Virus record (IMG/VR): IMGVR_UViG_3300046542_000291
Location: 1 to 51,640 of that record
From: a virus
DNA: 51,640 nt
Reading direction: 5' to 3' (one strand)
This document shows, one piece after another, positions 1 to 8,544 of this stretch. The notes below the pieces were generated by a model. That model searched no databases and had not been told where the DNA came from. It was given only the letters and a program-made list of their open reading frames with translations. How positions within the stretch are numbered: the first letter of the stretch is position 1; each line of letters starts with the position of its first letter. The position numbers were made by a program, and so were the translations under genes.

Positions 1-40
1 GCGATTGGTTCTGACCGGTTGGACCTTGGTTAACTGCCAT
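1..40 (-). CDS. 5' end of an unidentified minus-strand gene (partial)
   Basis: An ATG on the minus strand at position 40 opens a reading frame beginning MAVNQGPTGQNQ that runs off the left edge. An AGGA-type ribosome binding site lies about 10 bases upstream, and a phiKZ-type early promoter lies about 70 bases upstream at 111-130. That promoter has no other minus-strand gene to serve, which supports this start. Only 13 codons are visible, so no function can be given. Confidence 0.6.
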   Translation of the reverse strand, partial: MAVNQGPTGQNQS

Positions 41-344
41 GATGCTTTTTCCTTTACGATGTTACGATTCTTGATCAAGAGTCCTGATATCTCTATCAGG
101 TTGCATAATTGTGATATAGACTTGAGATTTTTTTCAATCCACTAGCAGTCTACGACACTATAGAACTTTGGCGCAATAAGCGCTAGGTGTAACCGACGTG
201 GTTGTGAGTTACATATAGTTACACACAACTGGTCTTTAATTTTACAGACCGTCGATTTACCTCGGGCCCGGGGCATACACTTAGCACGGGAAATAGCCTT
301 ACGACAATCTCCTGTATTAAATGATGCCCTCCAGTATTTCTTTT
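41..344. other. intergenic region with an early promoter
   Basis: About 300 bases without a convincing gene. It holds the minus-strand early promoter at 111-130. It also holds an imperfect inverted repeat built from GTGTAAC near 188 and GTTACAC near 218, and a C+G-rich stretch near 261-273. The plus strand beyond 321 is open in one frame, but that is the antisense of the gene at 345-1751. Confidence 0.5.
111..130 (-). promoter_or_regulatory. phiKZ-like early promoter
   Basis: Read on the minus strand the site ends in CTATATCAC, preceded by an A/T-rich stretch. It matches five other sites in this window that stand 25-70 bases ahead of minus-strand starts, and the TATATTAC early promoter reported for phiKZ. 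It would drive the partial gene at 1-40. Confidence 0.6.
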
Positions 345-1751
345 TTACAAACGACCGAGACCACCCAGGATACGGGAATCGAAGTCAGCAATAGACTGGC
401 CATTGCCATTGGTTGGACCAGCTTCTTTAGCCTTGAGCTCCATCAGTTGTTGTTGCAGCTTGAGGACCACTTCCATGTCAATCGGCTCCAGGCTAGCCAG
501 CAAGGTATGAAGCTTGATGGTCAGAGCTTTGCGCTGCTCGGTGATTGTCTGGGTACCCTGGAATGGTGGTGGGGTCCAGTTCTCCGGAGTCTCGATCGAA
601 ATCAAGTTATCCGTTGTTGGGAGAGAAACACCTGCGCGACCAGTTGGTCCTTGCAGACCACTGAAGATACTACCATAGCCAGCAGGCAATGCATTGCGTT
701 GTACTGGGCGAAGATCATCTACGCGGGCAGTCAAACGCTCGCCATCGAACTCGGCCGTAGCGATGTCGTGGCGGGTCTTCCAGATACCACCCATCTTGTA
801 GCCATTGACCGAAGCAATGAAATCATCTTCATCGCCATTGAAGCCGGATTCCACCGCATAGTCGTACGACGTTTTGAACAATTCGTCCACTTGACTATTA
901 ATAGCAAAGGAACGTTCTGCTGCCATGATGTCTTGAGCAATGTCCCCGGCTTTCAGCTCACCGTCACGATACATGTCACGGAAGTGCATGCGCAGGATTT
1001 CGATCGACAGTGGGTGTGCCACATTCGATGGGTTGATCTTGCCGTGGTTGGTCAGTTGCTCCAACAGTTTGCCTTCCAGCGAATGCGACTTACGCGCAGC
1101 ACGCAGCAGACCGACACGATTGGTTTCCATGTGGGCACCCCGTTCATCGGCTTGTTGCAAGAAGCATTGAATACGCGCCTCCGGAATCAGCTTGGTGAGC
1201 AGTGTTTCGAAGTCGGCGCCGTCGATGTTCAGTTCACGCATCTTCTCAGGAGAAACGTCCAGAGGTTTGGTGTTCGCCGCCTGGATGATGTAGTTACGTG
1301 GAATCTCGTTCGTCTTGCGGGCAACTTCACGTTCTTCAACAGTTGCCACTTCGCTCAACGCCATGAACAACTCCAGGACATTGCCAGCCTGCGCCATGCT
1401 GACGATCTTCTGGATCTTCCACATGGCCAGCACGATGGAAACCATGGTGGCGGTAGCTGGACCGAACTCGGCGCAAATTTCCATCTTGGTGTTGAACAAC
1501 AGCGCCGTGTTGCAACGTTTCAGCACGCTGGTGATGTGAGCACCCATTTCGTTATCGGCGCGTTGCAGACCAGCGATGGCGGCACCGATGCTTGCCCAGT
1601 CTTCGTTCTTGATCCGGGTGTTGATCAGGTCCTGCAATTCCTTCCCGGAGGTCAGTGTAAGTGGACCCATGTAGCGGCCAACCGAGGAAGGCATATGGCC
1701 GGTCAGGCGGGTTTCGAAAGTGGAGATACTTTGTTGAGCGCGGATAGACAT
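345..1751 (-). CDS. unknown 468-aa protein, possible virion component
   Basis: The start is fixed by a TAAGGAA ribosome binding site 6 bases before the ATG. The protein is largely alpha-helical in character, with no signal peptide or membrane segment. The C-terminal third is proline- and glycine-rich (about residues 340-400), followed by a leucine/glutamine-rich helix and a tail ending GGLGRL. No catalytic motif is visible. It is divergent from the plus-strand gene at 1815, with 63 bases between the two starts, so the promoters of both must lie there. Its size and low-complexity linker would fit a structural protein, but that is a guess. Confidence 0.85.
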   Translation of the reverse strand: MSIRAQQSISTFETRLTGHMPSSVGRYMGPLTLTSGKELQDLINTRIKNEDWASIGAAIAGLQRADNEMGAHITSVLKRCNTALLFNTKMEICAEFGPATATMVSIVLAMWKIQKIVSMAQAGNVLELFMALSEVATVEEREVARKTNEIPRNYIIQAANTKPLDVSPEKMRELNIDGADFETLLTKLIPEARIQCFLQQADERGAHMETNRVGLLRAARKSHSLEGKLLEQLTNHGKINPSNVAHPLSIEILRMHFRDMYRDGELKAGDIAQDIMAAERSFAINSQVDELFKTSYDYAVESGFNGDEDDFIASVNGYKMGGIWKTRHDIATAEFDGERLTARVDDLRPVQRNALPAGYGSIFSGLQGPTGRAGVSLPTTDNLISIETPENWTPPPFQGTQTITEQRKALTIKLHTLLASLEPIDMEVVLKLQQQLMELKAKEAGPTNGNGQSIADFDSRILGGLGRL

Positions 1752-1814
1752 GCGATTTCCTTAATTAGGGGTCAATTGTATAGAACTTTACGATATTTCC
1801 AAAAGGCAAACATC

Positions 1815-2891
1815 ATGTATTCATTGTTTCGTAGCGATCCCATTGGTAGCTTAGGGATTGCAGCTGATCCCAACCTTCCTTATATCCGTCGTACGTACGA
1901 CATGTTGATTAAGGACGTTAAGAGTTACTACCGGAAAGCTCCGAAGTTTGCCGATGCAAGTAACGTCATTGCCAAGATCGTCAACCATTTTTTGGTGGAG
2001 TTCAAAAGCAGTGACTCTACGTTTGCAGCGACAGTTGATGACCAGTCTAAAGGACTGATCGCCAACCTAGGTATTGTGAGCGCGATTAATCGCGGGAAGA
2101 TCTTTACTACCGGGGTGACGTTAGGGCCACAAACCGAAGAGATCCTGGTTGCTACGTTTGAACGGTTTGACACATCGAACCTTAAAGCACGCTGGAAGGA
2201 CCTCCAGCCAATCCGTTACCTTTATCACACTCGGACTGACTGCAACCTACCGATCATGAACAACACCACCCCTGGACGGGGATACGGTGTTACCCAGGTC
2301 AATATCCCAATGCTGCTCGTGCAGTACCGGTATTGGTTGGCCAGCCAGATGATCACTGACATCCAGCCCATGAACGTGTACAAGTTCATAGGGGCTTACC
2401 CACTGGTGAATGCAATCGAATCCTACTTGGATATCGCTTACTTCAACAGGCTCTCACGTCAGGCGTACGGCATCAAGAACCAAACCTACCCATTGCCACA
2501 CCCGTTCTATTTGACGGACCTTACACCGAAGCTGGAGAAGCTAGCGGAGTACACCAACAAGCAACGTGCCCATAAAGCCGTGCAGTTGGAGCAACTCGCT
2601 CAGATTACACCGATGGTCACAAAGGATAGTCTCTACCGAGTAATTCAATTACCCCGTGAGCCTGTCACTCTCCAGAACGAATGGGCCCTAGCAATGGCTC
2701 GTTTACCGTACATCAAGTATCTCGTGAACGGGTTGAAGCAGGCACCTTCTTTCGACAGGAACCAAACCAACGAAGTGTTGATGGAGGTTAGGGAGTCCAT
2801 GGCTTCCCAAGCTTTCAGTATGAACGGTTCGAGTCCAGCAGTAATGCAGTTCAAGAAAGACGTTCAACTTCTGATTGACGAAATCAAATGA
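1815..2891 (+). CDS. unknown 358-aa protein, probable late virion protein
   Basis: The true start is the ATG at 1815 (MYSLFRSDP), with AAGG upstream; the longer open frame to its left is antisense of the neighbouring gene. The protein is rich in aromatic residues and arginine (for example LVQYRYWLAS) and ends in a charged helix. It is one of three isolated plus-strand genes inside a minus-strand early block. That arrangement suggests late, structural expression, but no family motif is recognisable. A bidirectional hairpin follows immediately. Confidence 0.85.
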   Translation: MYSLFRSDPIGSLGIAADPNLPYIRRTYDMLIKDVKSYYRKAPKFADASNVIAKIVNHFLVEFKSSDSTFAATVDDQSKGLIANLGIVSAINRGKIFTTGVTLGPQTEEILVATFERFDTSNLKARWKDLQPIRYLYHTRTDCNLPIMNNTTPGRGYGVTQVNIPMLLVQYRYWLASQMITDIQPMNVYKFIGAYPLVNAIESYLDIAYFNRLSRQAYGIKNQTYPLPHPFYLTDLTPKLEKLAEYTNKQRAHKAVQLEQLAQITPMVTKDSLYRVIQLPREPVTLQNEWALAMARLPYIKYLVNGLKQAPSFDRNQTNEVLMEVRESMASQAFSMNGSSPAVMQFKKDVQLLIDEIK

Positions 2892-2899
2892 CAACATAG

Positions 2900-2920
2900 G
2901 CCCTCCCGTAATGGGAGGGC
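2900..2920. terminator. bidirectional hairpin terminator
   Basis: GCCCTCCC and GGGAGGGC close a 5-base loop, flanked by CATA and TATG. The hairpin lies between the convergent genes ending at 2891 and 2930. Confidence 0.75.
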
Positions 2921-2929
2921 TTTATGTCG

Positions 2930-3166
2930 TTACTGTCGGAATGGGATCGTCGAAGGAGGCCACATGCCGCGAAAAGGACGTTCCATGATCTCACTGAACG
3001 AAAGTGGTTTAGGCTTCTTATCAGCAGGAACAAAGTCCATCATCCGGTCCCAGATGCTGTTACCAGATATCTTCAACCGATGTTGCTTGAGCTCGCTTTC
3101 ACGATCACTCAGTGCTTTAGGGCAACCATTCACTTTGCCCTTAGCTTTCTTACGACGATTACCCAT
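2930..3166 (-). CDS. small unknown basic protein, 78 aa
   Basis: The protein starts MGNRRKKAKGKVNG, with a lysine/arginine cluster at the N-terminus that could bind nucleic acid. A GGAG ribosome binding site lies just upstream, and the start is 5 bases after the stop of the gene at 3172-4092, so the two are cotranscribed. No known domain is recognised. Confidence 0.7.
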   Translation of the reverse strand: MGNRRKKAKGKVNGCPKALSDRESELKQHRLKISGNSIWDRMMDFVPADKKPKPLSFSEIMERPFRGMWPPSTIPFRQ

Positions 3167-3171
3167 GGGGA

Positions 3172-4092
3172 TTACTCCGCTTCTTTGGCTACCGCATCAC
3201 GCACGTCACCGATGACATTGGCCACGGTGACAGCAGCTTCCGCGGTGCGAGTGATCTGCACTTCACCCGACGGTGTGACGTAAGCTTCAACGCCAGGGAA
3301 CTGGGCTGGTGCCAGCTCTTCGGTGGTCGCGATCTGATCGACCATAGCCAGATGCTCTGGTTTCAGGCCGAGTGGATTGTCCAGTTGGGCTTCAGGATCG
3401 ATTTCGATCACTTCAACCGGCACCAGGGGAGCAGCGGATGCTTCTTCTACCTGCTTGTCCAAACCGGATTCAACTTGACCCGGGCTGAATTCAACTTGAC
3501 CACCGGTGGTGATCATCAGCTTGTTGGCATGCTTGTAGATGAAGTACTCGTAGATTTCGGTCAGAGTACGGCTGGTGCCAGCTTCGGTCGACATCAGCTT
3601 TGGGTTGAGGTCGTACGTAGCGGCGCTGAAGAAAGCGCTGGCCAAGGTGTCTGGCTTGGAGCGGAAGAATGCAGCGGCTTGACGCTCACCCAGGATGGTG
3701 TTGAGTTCATCCTTGGCCAGTTGTTCGGCGCGCTTGATCAGCTTTTCTTCCGGAGTCAGGATACGGCACTCGGTCAGACGGGCCATGATGTGCTGAGCCT
3801 GCAACTGACGATGCATGCCCTGGACTTGACGAGTCAGGCCGCGTTGCTTCTTCTTGGAAGCCTTCTTGCCTTTCTTGGACTTCGGGTCCAGGAGGGCTTT
3901 GAAGTCACTGAACTCTTTCTCTTCGGTGGCACCGAGGATTTCCGGGGCGTGTTCGCCGCGATCACCAGGTGTACCTTTTGGGCCGACTTCGTCCATCATA
4001 TTCAAGCCTTCCATTTGGGTCAGCAGTTCACTGGTGGTTACAGACTTGCCAACGTTGGAGGCGTGCATCAGAGTTGGGGTGGACGGGTTCAT
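3172..4092 (-). CDS. unknown 306-aa protein
   Basis: AAGGAAG precedes the ATG. Residues 73-84 form a dense lysine block (KSKKGKKASKKKQR). It follows a short collagen-like glycine/proline segment (GPKGTPGDRGE) and precedes a long predicted helix. The C-terminal half is acidic and alanine/valine-rich. This composition suggests a scaffold or nucleic-acid-associated protein, but there is no recognisable catalytic motif. It heads a two-gene unit with the 78-aa gene downstream. Confidence 0.8.
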   Translation of the reverse strand: MNPSTPTLMHASNVGKSVTTSELLTQMEGLNMMDEVGPKGTPGDRGEHAPEILGATEEKEFSDFKALLDPKSKKGKKASKKKQRGLTRQVQGMHRQLQAQHIMARLTECRILTPEEKLIKRAEQLAKDELNTILGERQAAAFFRSKPDTLASAFFSAATYDLNPKLMSTEAGTSRTLTEIYEYFIYKHANKLMITTGGQVEFSPGQVESGLDKQVEEASAAPLVPVEVIEIDPEAQLDNPLGLKPEHLAMVDQIATTEELAPAQFPGVEAYVTPSGEVQITRTAEAAVTVANVIGDVRDAVAKEAE

Positions 4093-4168
4093 CAGTTACT
4101 TCCTTTTGGTGTGGTAGGGCGAAAGCCAAGTACAATTTTGCCTTGGCTATTAAAAGTGACGGCCGGAG

Positions 4169-4312
4169 TCATTTACGTTTCCGTTTCTTGCGCTTCGGTT
4201 GGAATTCAGCGAGGCATGCCATGATCTTGCACGCCATCAAGTTCTTCTCAATCTGACGCAGTTCTTCTTTGGTCTTACGTCGAACTGGGTAGTAACCCGG
4301 TGGGGGCATCAT
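4169..4312 (-). CDS. 47-aa lysine/arginine-rich protein
   Basis: The minus-strand frame begins MMPPPGYYPVRRKTKEEL and ends in the very basic tail KPKRKKRKRK. It starts 11 bases after the polymerase stop, so it is probably translated from the same message. The Shine-Dalgarno sequence is weak (GAGTAAA). The tight spacing, and a strongly basic tail that is unlikely in random sequence, support a real gene. It could be a DNA- or RNA-binding accessory factor; that is inference. Confidence 0.6.
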   Translation of the reverse strand: MMPPPGYYPVRRKTKEELRQIEKNLMACKIMACLAEFQPKRKKRKRK

Positions 4313-4322
4313 GGCATTTTAC

Positions 4323-6476
4323 TCAATAGAAGTCAGAGATCAAACGGGCGTTGTCTTTGTCCTGTAGGAAGATCCCGAGGGATTCCATGATCAGGTAGAA
4401 CACACCCATCGTGTTGGAGATTACGGTACGAACGTCAGCAACGCGAGTAACAAACTCAGGAACGCCATGGTTCTCCACAACCGACATCGGTACATGAAGT
4501 GCAGGGATACCTGTTTTGCCTTGCGCCATTGTCCAGGTCTTCAGTCGATAGCTGAGGGCCTTATCCTCAATCCCATCGATCCACTCGTTCATACGGGTTT
4601 TGTTGTCCGTAGTCATTGAGATCTTCACGAAGGAATATGGAGGACTCTCAAGTTCACCGTACGTTGGGGCGAACACGTCCCGCCAGAACAAGTGCTTCTT
4701 GAAGGTGTCGTTGTCTTCTTCCGCTTTATAGGAGTCAGACTTCTTCACCTGACCGGTGGTCAAATATTCGGCCTTACCAGAACGAATGGACAAGAAGATC
4801 TCACGTTCCATGTCAGCGATGTATTTCAACATCTCTGGCAGATCCAGTGAAACCTCACCCTTAACCGATTCAATGATGTCTTCCATCATCTTCTTGGCTG
4901 CTTTGTTGATCTTCGGTGGAACCTTAGAGTCTCGGAGACCCACACCCTTCACTTCCATCCGTGCCTTCTGGAACATGATCCCTTCTACGGCATCCTGAGA
5001 AGCGTAGTAGTGTTTCGATCGTGTCGTCAAAGACAGTACGGCAAAGTAGTATTCGTTCTTCATTGCCAGCAGGCGGAGCTTCTCTTTCGATACGCCCATG
5101 TTCGCTGACTGAATAGCGAGGATGTGTAGAACGGTTTCCGATACCAGGAATACCAAAGCAAACACCAGTCGTTTAGCTTCTGGTGTGAAGCAGATACGGC
5201 CGTAGAACTCTTCAACCCAGTACTGCATTGTAAACATCGTCGAGTCAGTGTCTGAGATGACCGCTGCGCGACGATAAGCAGTTGGGAAGGCATGGATACT
5301 CGGTGGGATGTTGGTGGTCAGGTAGAGCGCCTCAATCAAGAGTCGATACTCATCCAAACCATCGACAACACCTTTCGCCGTAGCGTAGACGTTCTCGAAA
5401 ACCTCTGGGTTTTCTTTCTGCAGTGTTTCGTCGTTACGTCCTTTAACCTTGTCGTAGCAGATGAACACAGACAAGAGTTTCAGGTCACCATCAAGCGTCT
5501 TGTATTCGTCTTTCGAAATCGTGTTGTTGAGATCACCCTCTTTCGAGATTGACTGCAGGAACCCTTTCACGAAATCCGGGTTGAGCTTATACAGGTGGTA
5601 CAAGTCACCCACGTACATTACTGCCGCACGTTGGTACGGAGTCATGTTCGTCGCCATGGTTAAGAACTGCGCTGTGTAAGTGCGATTCTGCCAATAGTGC
5701 GCCGAGGAATACAAGATCATGTCGACCACGTCCTGCGGGGATGGGCAAACAAGATTGTAACGGACCATCATCCGTTCAATCACATCCATGTCCGTGCAGT
5801 TGATGATCGACACCAGATTCGCTTTCACGATCTCTGGGTTGTAATAGTGGCGGTTACCCGTCAGGAACTTCTCGTTGTTTGCGTTTGCATACGACGTAGC
5901 GGTCCGGCAGGTAGAAGTCAAACTCGAGTGAGTCGACTTGTAGTACAGAATCGTTGCAGCAGATACGGTGGCTCCTGAGTAGGAGTTATTGTTGATTTTG
6001 AAGTTCTCTTGTTCGCCCTTACGAACCTTGGCTAACTCGGTGGCTTCAGGGTTGTTTTCACCCTCCAATCGCATCTGTTCTTTCTTTACCGCTTTACGGT
6101 TCGCTACGCCTTCAGCAATGTAGAGGGCGTGAGTCGATTGCCGTATTGTTTCAGGCATGTAAGCTGTCAACGAAGGAGAGAGCAGCAGTTGCTGTTTCTC
6201 AACTCGTTTTAAGAAGCCCATGAACGTTGTTTCTTTCTTGGCACGGTCACCTTGAAGGTTCTTGTCCAAGACCAGCGTTCGTGGATTGATCAACTCGAAC
6301 ATGCCACCCGTGGCAAACTCAGTTTTCACAAACTCAATGCATTGTTCTAACGGGTCCGCAGTCATCAACTGCAGGTACCGGGCGTTATCGATGATGGCAC
6401 CAGCGATGATATCAAGGTCCCGGTTGTAATCGTGAACCGATTTCAAGAACGGGTTCGGTACTTCTGGAAGGGCCAT
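4323..6476 (-). CDS. family B DNA polymerase, palm/C-terminal part
   Basis: With the ATG at 6476 the protein has 717 residues. Motif C is DTDS at residues 409-412, in the context SDTDSTMFTMQ. A motif B-like segment NFKINNNSYSG (lysine at 160) precedes a T4-polymerase-like helix. I see neither the exonuclease motifs nor motif A (DxxSLYP), so this is probably the C-terminal part of a split, highly diverged polymerase whose other part is encoded elsewhere. About 240 residues lie between motifs B and C, far more than usual. The frame could be opened further to a GTG at 6596, but a terminator hairpin lies inside that extension. The ATG at 6476 also has an AGAGG site, so I chose it. The gene replicates the phage genome. 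Confidence 0.75.
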   Translation of the reverse strand: MALPEVPNPFLKSVHDYNRDLDIIAGAIIDNARYLQLMTADPLEQCIEFVKTEFATGGMFELINPRTLVLDKNLQGDRAKKETTFMGFLKRVEKQQLLLSPSLTAYMPETIRQSTHALYIAEGVANRKAVKKEQMRLEGENNPEATELAKVRKGEQENFKINNNSYSGATVSAATILYYKSTHSSLTSTCRTATSYANANNEKFLTGNRHYYNPEIVKANLVSIINCTDMDVIERMMVRYNLVCPSPQDVVDMILYSSAHYWQNRTYTAQFLTMATNMTPYQRAAVMYVGDLYHLYKLNPDFVKGFLQSISKEGDLNNTISKDEYKTLDGDLKLLSVFICYDKVKGRNDETLQKENPEVFENVYATAKGVVDGLDEYRLLIEALYLTTNIPPSIHAFPTAYRRAAVISDTDSTMFTMQYWVEEFYGRICFTPEAKRLVFALVFLVSETVLHILAIQSANMGVSKEKLRLLAMKNEYYFAVLSLTTRSKHYYASQDAVEGIMFQKARMEVKGVGLRDSKVPPKINKAAKKMMEDIIESVKGEVSLDLPEMLKYIADMEREIFLSIRSGKAEYLTTGQVKKSDSYKAEEDNDTFKKHLFWRDVFAPTYGELESPPYSFVKISMTTDNKTRMNEWIDGIEDKALSYRLKTWTMAQGKTGIPALHVPMSVVENHGVPEFVTRVADVRTVISNTMGVFYLIMESLGIFLQDKDNARLISDFY

Positions 6477-6538
6477 ACAAACCTCTAACACACTGTTATT
6501 CTTACGTAAGCGGTCTACCCCTAGACGAAATAAAAGGG

Positions 6539-6567
6539 AAAAAATTGGATGCCTCAACGAAGCATCC
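6539..6567 (-). terminator. rho-independent terminator (minus strand)
   Basis: Read on the minus strand, GGATGC and GCATCC pair and are followed by AATTTTTT. It separates the unit ending at 6603 from the polymerase gene. Confidence 0.7.
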
Positions 6568-6602
6568 CAAAGAGGTAGCACATCACTTACATTCACAGAT
6601 TG

Positions 6603-6884
6603 TTATAACGGTAAGTATTTTGTTATGGCGTCTTGATAGACGTTTTCCTTTCCAACAGCAACCGAGGAGATCAGCAGCCAACGGATCAACTCATCGAATG
6701 TGAACTGCTCCGCATTGCCACCCAGGAGATCGAAGTAGCGAGGTTTATCAATCTCGAGTACTTCCATTGCCAGAGCAGCGGGCATGACCCTTAACAGACT
6801 ACTGAGGCTCTGTACCAGAGACAACTTCAGTAACAGGAGTGTACGGTCTACGGGAAGCAGTGGATCAGCGATTCCAGCAACCAT
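6603..6884 (-). CDS. unknown 93-aa protein
   Basis: The protein is leucine-rich in its first half (LLLLKLSLVQSLSSLL), probably amphipathic helices rather than a signal peptide. It overlaps the preceding gene by 20 bases and has no strong ribosome binding site, so an internal start at 6785 or 6767 is also possible. It is the last gene of the 6.6-11.3 kb minus-strand unit, ahead of the terminator at 6539-6567. Confidence 0.65.
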   Translation of the reverse strand: MVAGIADPLLPVDRTLLLLKLSLVQSLSSLLRVMPAALAMEVLEIDKPRYFDLLGGNAEQFTFDELIRWLLISSVAVGKENVYQDAITKYLPL

Positions 6885-7224
6885 TGATCAAATGCTTGTA
6901 GTAACGGGTAAGGCCGGTAGCGATGATACGCTTTACGTCTTGAATAGCCTGAGCATCAACGTCAGCTTCAATCGCTTTGTCGAGGGCAGCCAGATCTTTG
7001 TTGGTATTGATATTGACCGTACGGGTGAAGTCAATGGTGAAACCGTCAGTGAAACGAACCGAGCGAACCAGGTTATCGTCCACGGACCATTCCAGTCGGA
7101 GAGGATCAAGTCGGGTTGGTTCACGACCAGTCTCATGGTAGATGAACTTACCGATTTCGGTATTGGTGAAACCTGTGTTGCTGCGTGGCACAATAATCGG
7201 TTCAATTGTGAGGTGATGCATCAT
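6865..7224 (-). CDS. unknown 119-aa protein
   Basis: AAAGG precedes a double ATG (MMHHLTIEPI). The sequence alternates beta-like and helical stretches, with an acidic/alanine-rich helix near residues 75-95. It overlaps the next gene by 20 bases, indicating translational coupling. No domain is recognised. Confidence 0.75.
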   Translation of the reverse strand: MMHHLTIEPIIVPRSNTGFTNTEIGKFIYHETGREPTRLDPLRLEWSVDDNLVRSVRFTDGFTIDFTRTVNINTNKDLAALDKAIEADVDAQAIQDVKRIIATGLTRYYKHLINGCWNR

Positions 7225-7258
7225 ATTTACCTTTGTCTAATTAGAAGGGCGGCATAAC

Positions 7259-7274
7259 GCCTCCCGAAGGAGGC
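7259..7274. terminator. hairpin terminator, CATA-flanked family
   Basis: GCCTCC-CGAA-GGAGGC, preceded by GGCATAAC. It lies between the genes at 6865-7224 and 7282-7698. Confidence 0.65.
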
Positions 7275-7281
7275 ATTGCTT

Positions 7282-7698
7282 TTATTCCCAGGTTACCGAG
7301 CTGGGCTTCTCGTTGACGGCTGCTACAGCCAGCAGGATTCGTTGACGGCGAAGATCATCCAGGTCATCAAAGACCAGGCTGAGTTTCTTGCCCGCTGCGA
7401 TCACCAGGCTACCGTCACGAATCCACGGTACCCCAAGAATCACACTCTCGCCACCATCGAAGGTGACGCGAACGTAGTTGTATTGCGTTGGATCGTTTGG
7501 TACCGACACACCTGCTGCGATCAGGGACGGGTAAACGTTCCGATGAGCAACAGCGATGTCCAACCCCAGAGCTTGTGCAATCCGAGGGGTAGCGACCATT
7601 TCCAGTACGACGTTGGTGAAGTTGTTTGACAGGTAGGCATCAGGAATAACTTCAAAGCTAATTCGAGCGCCCGCCTCCACGTTTGCGATGTTCGTCAT
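7282..7698 (-). CDS. unknown 138-aa protein
   Basis: A CCGGAG ribosome binding site precedes the ATG. The protein is beta-rich with a charged helix (FDDLDDLRRQR) near residues 109-119. It overlaps the upstream gene by 41 bases. No signal peptide or membrane segment and no known motif are seen. Confidence 0.75.
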   Translation of the reverse strand: MTNIANVEAGARISFEVIPDAYLSNNFTNVVLEMVATPRIAQALGLDIAVAHRNVYPSLIAAGVSVPNDPTQYNYVRVTFDGGESVILGVPWIRDGSLVIAAGKKLSLVFDDLDDLRRQRILLAVAAVNEKPSSVTWE

Positions 7699-8125
7699 GT
7701 AGACTCCGGAAGGAAAGAATTGGTGAGCCGTGTTTCATAGGTTTAGGCTCAACAACCACTCCAACCGTTCCAGACATGTCGATTGGGATCATCGTAATGA
7801 TTTCTCCAACCGGAAAGTTCAGCATGAATTCGCGGTACATCCGGTAAACGTCAACCACATCTTCCGAGGTTACACCTGGGCAGATCATTTCCAATTGTTC
7901 GTCGTCGTCGAACTCCAGGAAGCCGTCATCTAAGACAACGCCATCCAAGAGCACGTTGTGAAACGCATCCATTACGATCTTTTGAAACTTACCCAACATG
8001 GCACGTCGAGTCTTCAGGTCCATGTCGGTATCAGCGATGACGTTGTCGCGATACCGTACACCGAAGGCCGCTGCGCTTTGTAATGGAACTACGAGGTAAT
8101 CGTAGCTCGGTTCATTGTGGTTCAT
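7658..8125 (-). CDS. unknown 155-aa acidic protein
   Basis: The protein begins MNHNEPSYDYLVV and has an acidic segment (DDGFLEFDDDEQLE) near residues 66-79. The tail is basic (HRKRGGGRSN) and lies in the overlap with the downstream gene. A GGGG site stands before the ATG. Function unknown. Confidence 0.75.
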   Translation of the reverse strand: MNHNEPSYDYLVVPLQSAAAFGVRYRDNVIADTDMDLKTRRAMLGKFQKIVMDAFHNVLLDGVVLDDGFLEFDDDEQLEMICPGVTSEDVVDVYRMYREFMLNFPVGEIITMIPIDMSGTVGVVVEPKPMKHGSPILSFRSLHDEHRKRGGGRSN

Positions 8126-8133
8126 GTTTACCC

Positions 8134-8544
8134 CTAGTAAACGATAGCGACCCCCCGGAGCTTTTCAGGGGTAAGTACAAGTTGCACTTTTCGACCGGTA
8201 CGTGTTTCGATGTTTTCGAAGTAGCAGGCAGCAGTCATGTAGTATTGAACCGCAAGGTTCCACACATACGTCTCAACTGGATCAGGAAGGTTATCCAAGC
8301 CTGGGACATGGTCACAAGCATGGGCAACTTTATCGTCAACCGTTAGGACGACACCGAATTCTTCTGCTCTGCCGTAATATGCCGTGCATGGGTGAATAGC
8401 TGTGTAGATCAGAGAGTGGGCAAGTTGCCTTGTCTTCAACTCATCTCCAGGTACATCAATCAACCCGAACATATTAATATCAAACACCTCCAACGTAAGG
8501 TCAGGCGTCGATGGGCTCGCCAGCCTCAGCGTCGAGTTCGTCAT
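8134..8544 (-). CDS. unknown 136-aa protein
   Basis: The start is taken as the ATG at 8544 (MTNSTLRLAS), which has AAGGAA at the right distance; the upstream ATG of the open frame has none. The protein shows an aromatic-rich helix (VWNLAVQYYMTAACYF) that might be buried or membrane-facing. It overlaps the upstream gene by 44 bases. Function unknown. Confidence 0.7.
   Translation of the reverse strand: MTNSTLRLASPSTPDLTLEVFDINMFGLIDVPGDELKTRQLAHSLIYTAIHPCTAYYGRAEEFGVVLTVDDKVAHACDHVPGLDNLPDPVETYVWNLAVQYYMTAACYFENIETRTGRKVQLVLTPEKLRGVAIVY

Noticed and set aside
142-276. Possible 44-aa minus-strand gene in the left intergenic region
   Set aside because: It has no ribosome binding site at a useful distance, unlikely composition, and overlaps the early promoter leader.
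321-1814. Long plus-strand open frame continuous with the gene at 1815
   Set aside because: It is antisense to the well-initiated minus-strand gene 345-1751, lacks a ribosome binding site, and has the odd H/Q/W-rich composition of a shadow frame. The true gene starts at 1815.
6477-6596. 40-residue N-terminal extension of the polymerase from a GTG
   Set aside because: A rho-independent terminator lies inside it, and the ATG at 6476 has a good ribosome binding site.
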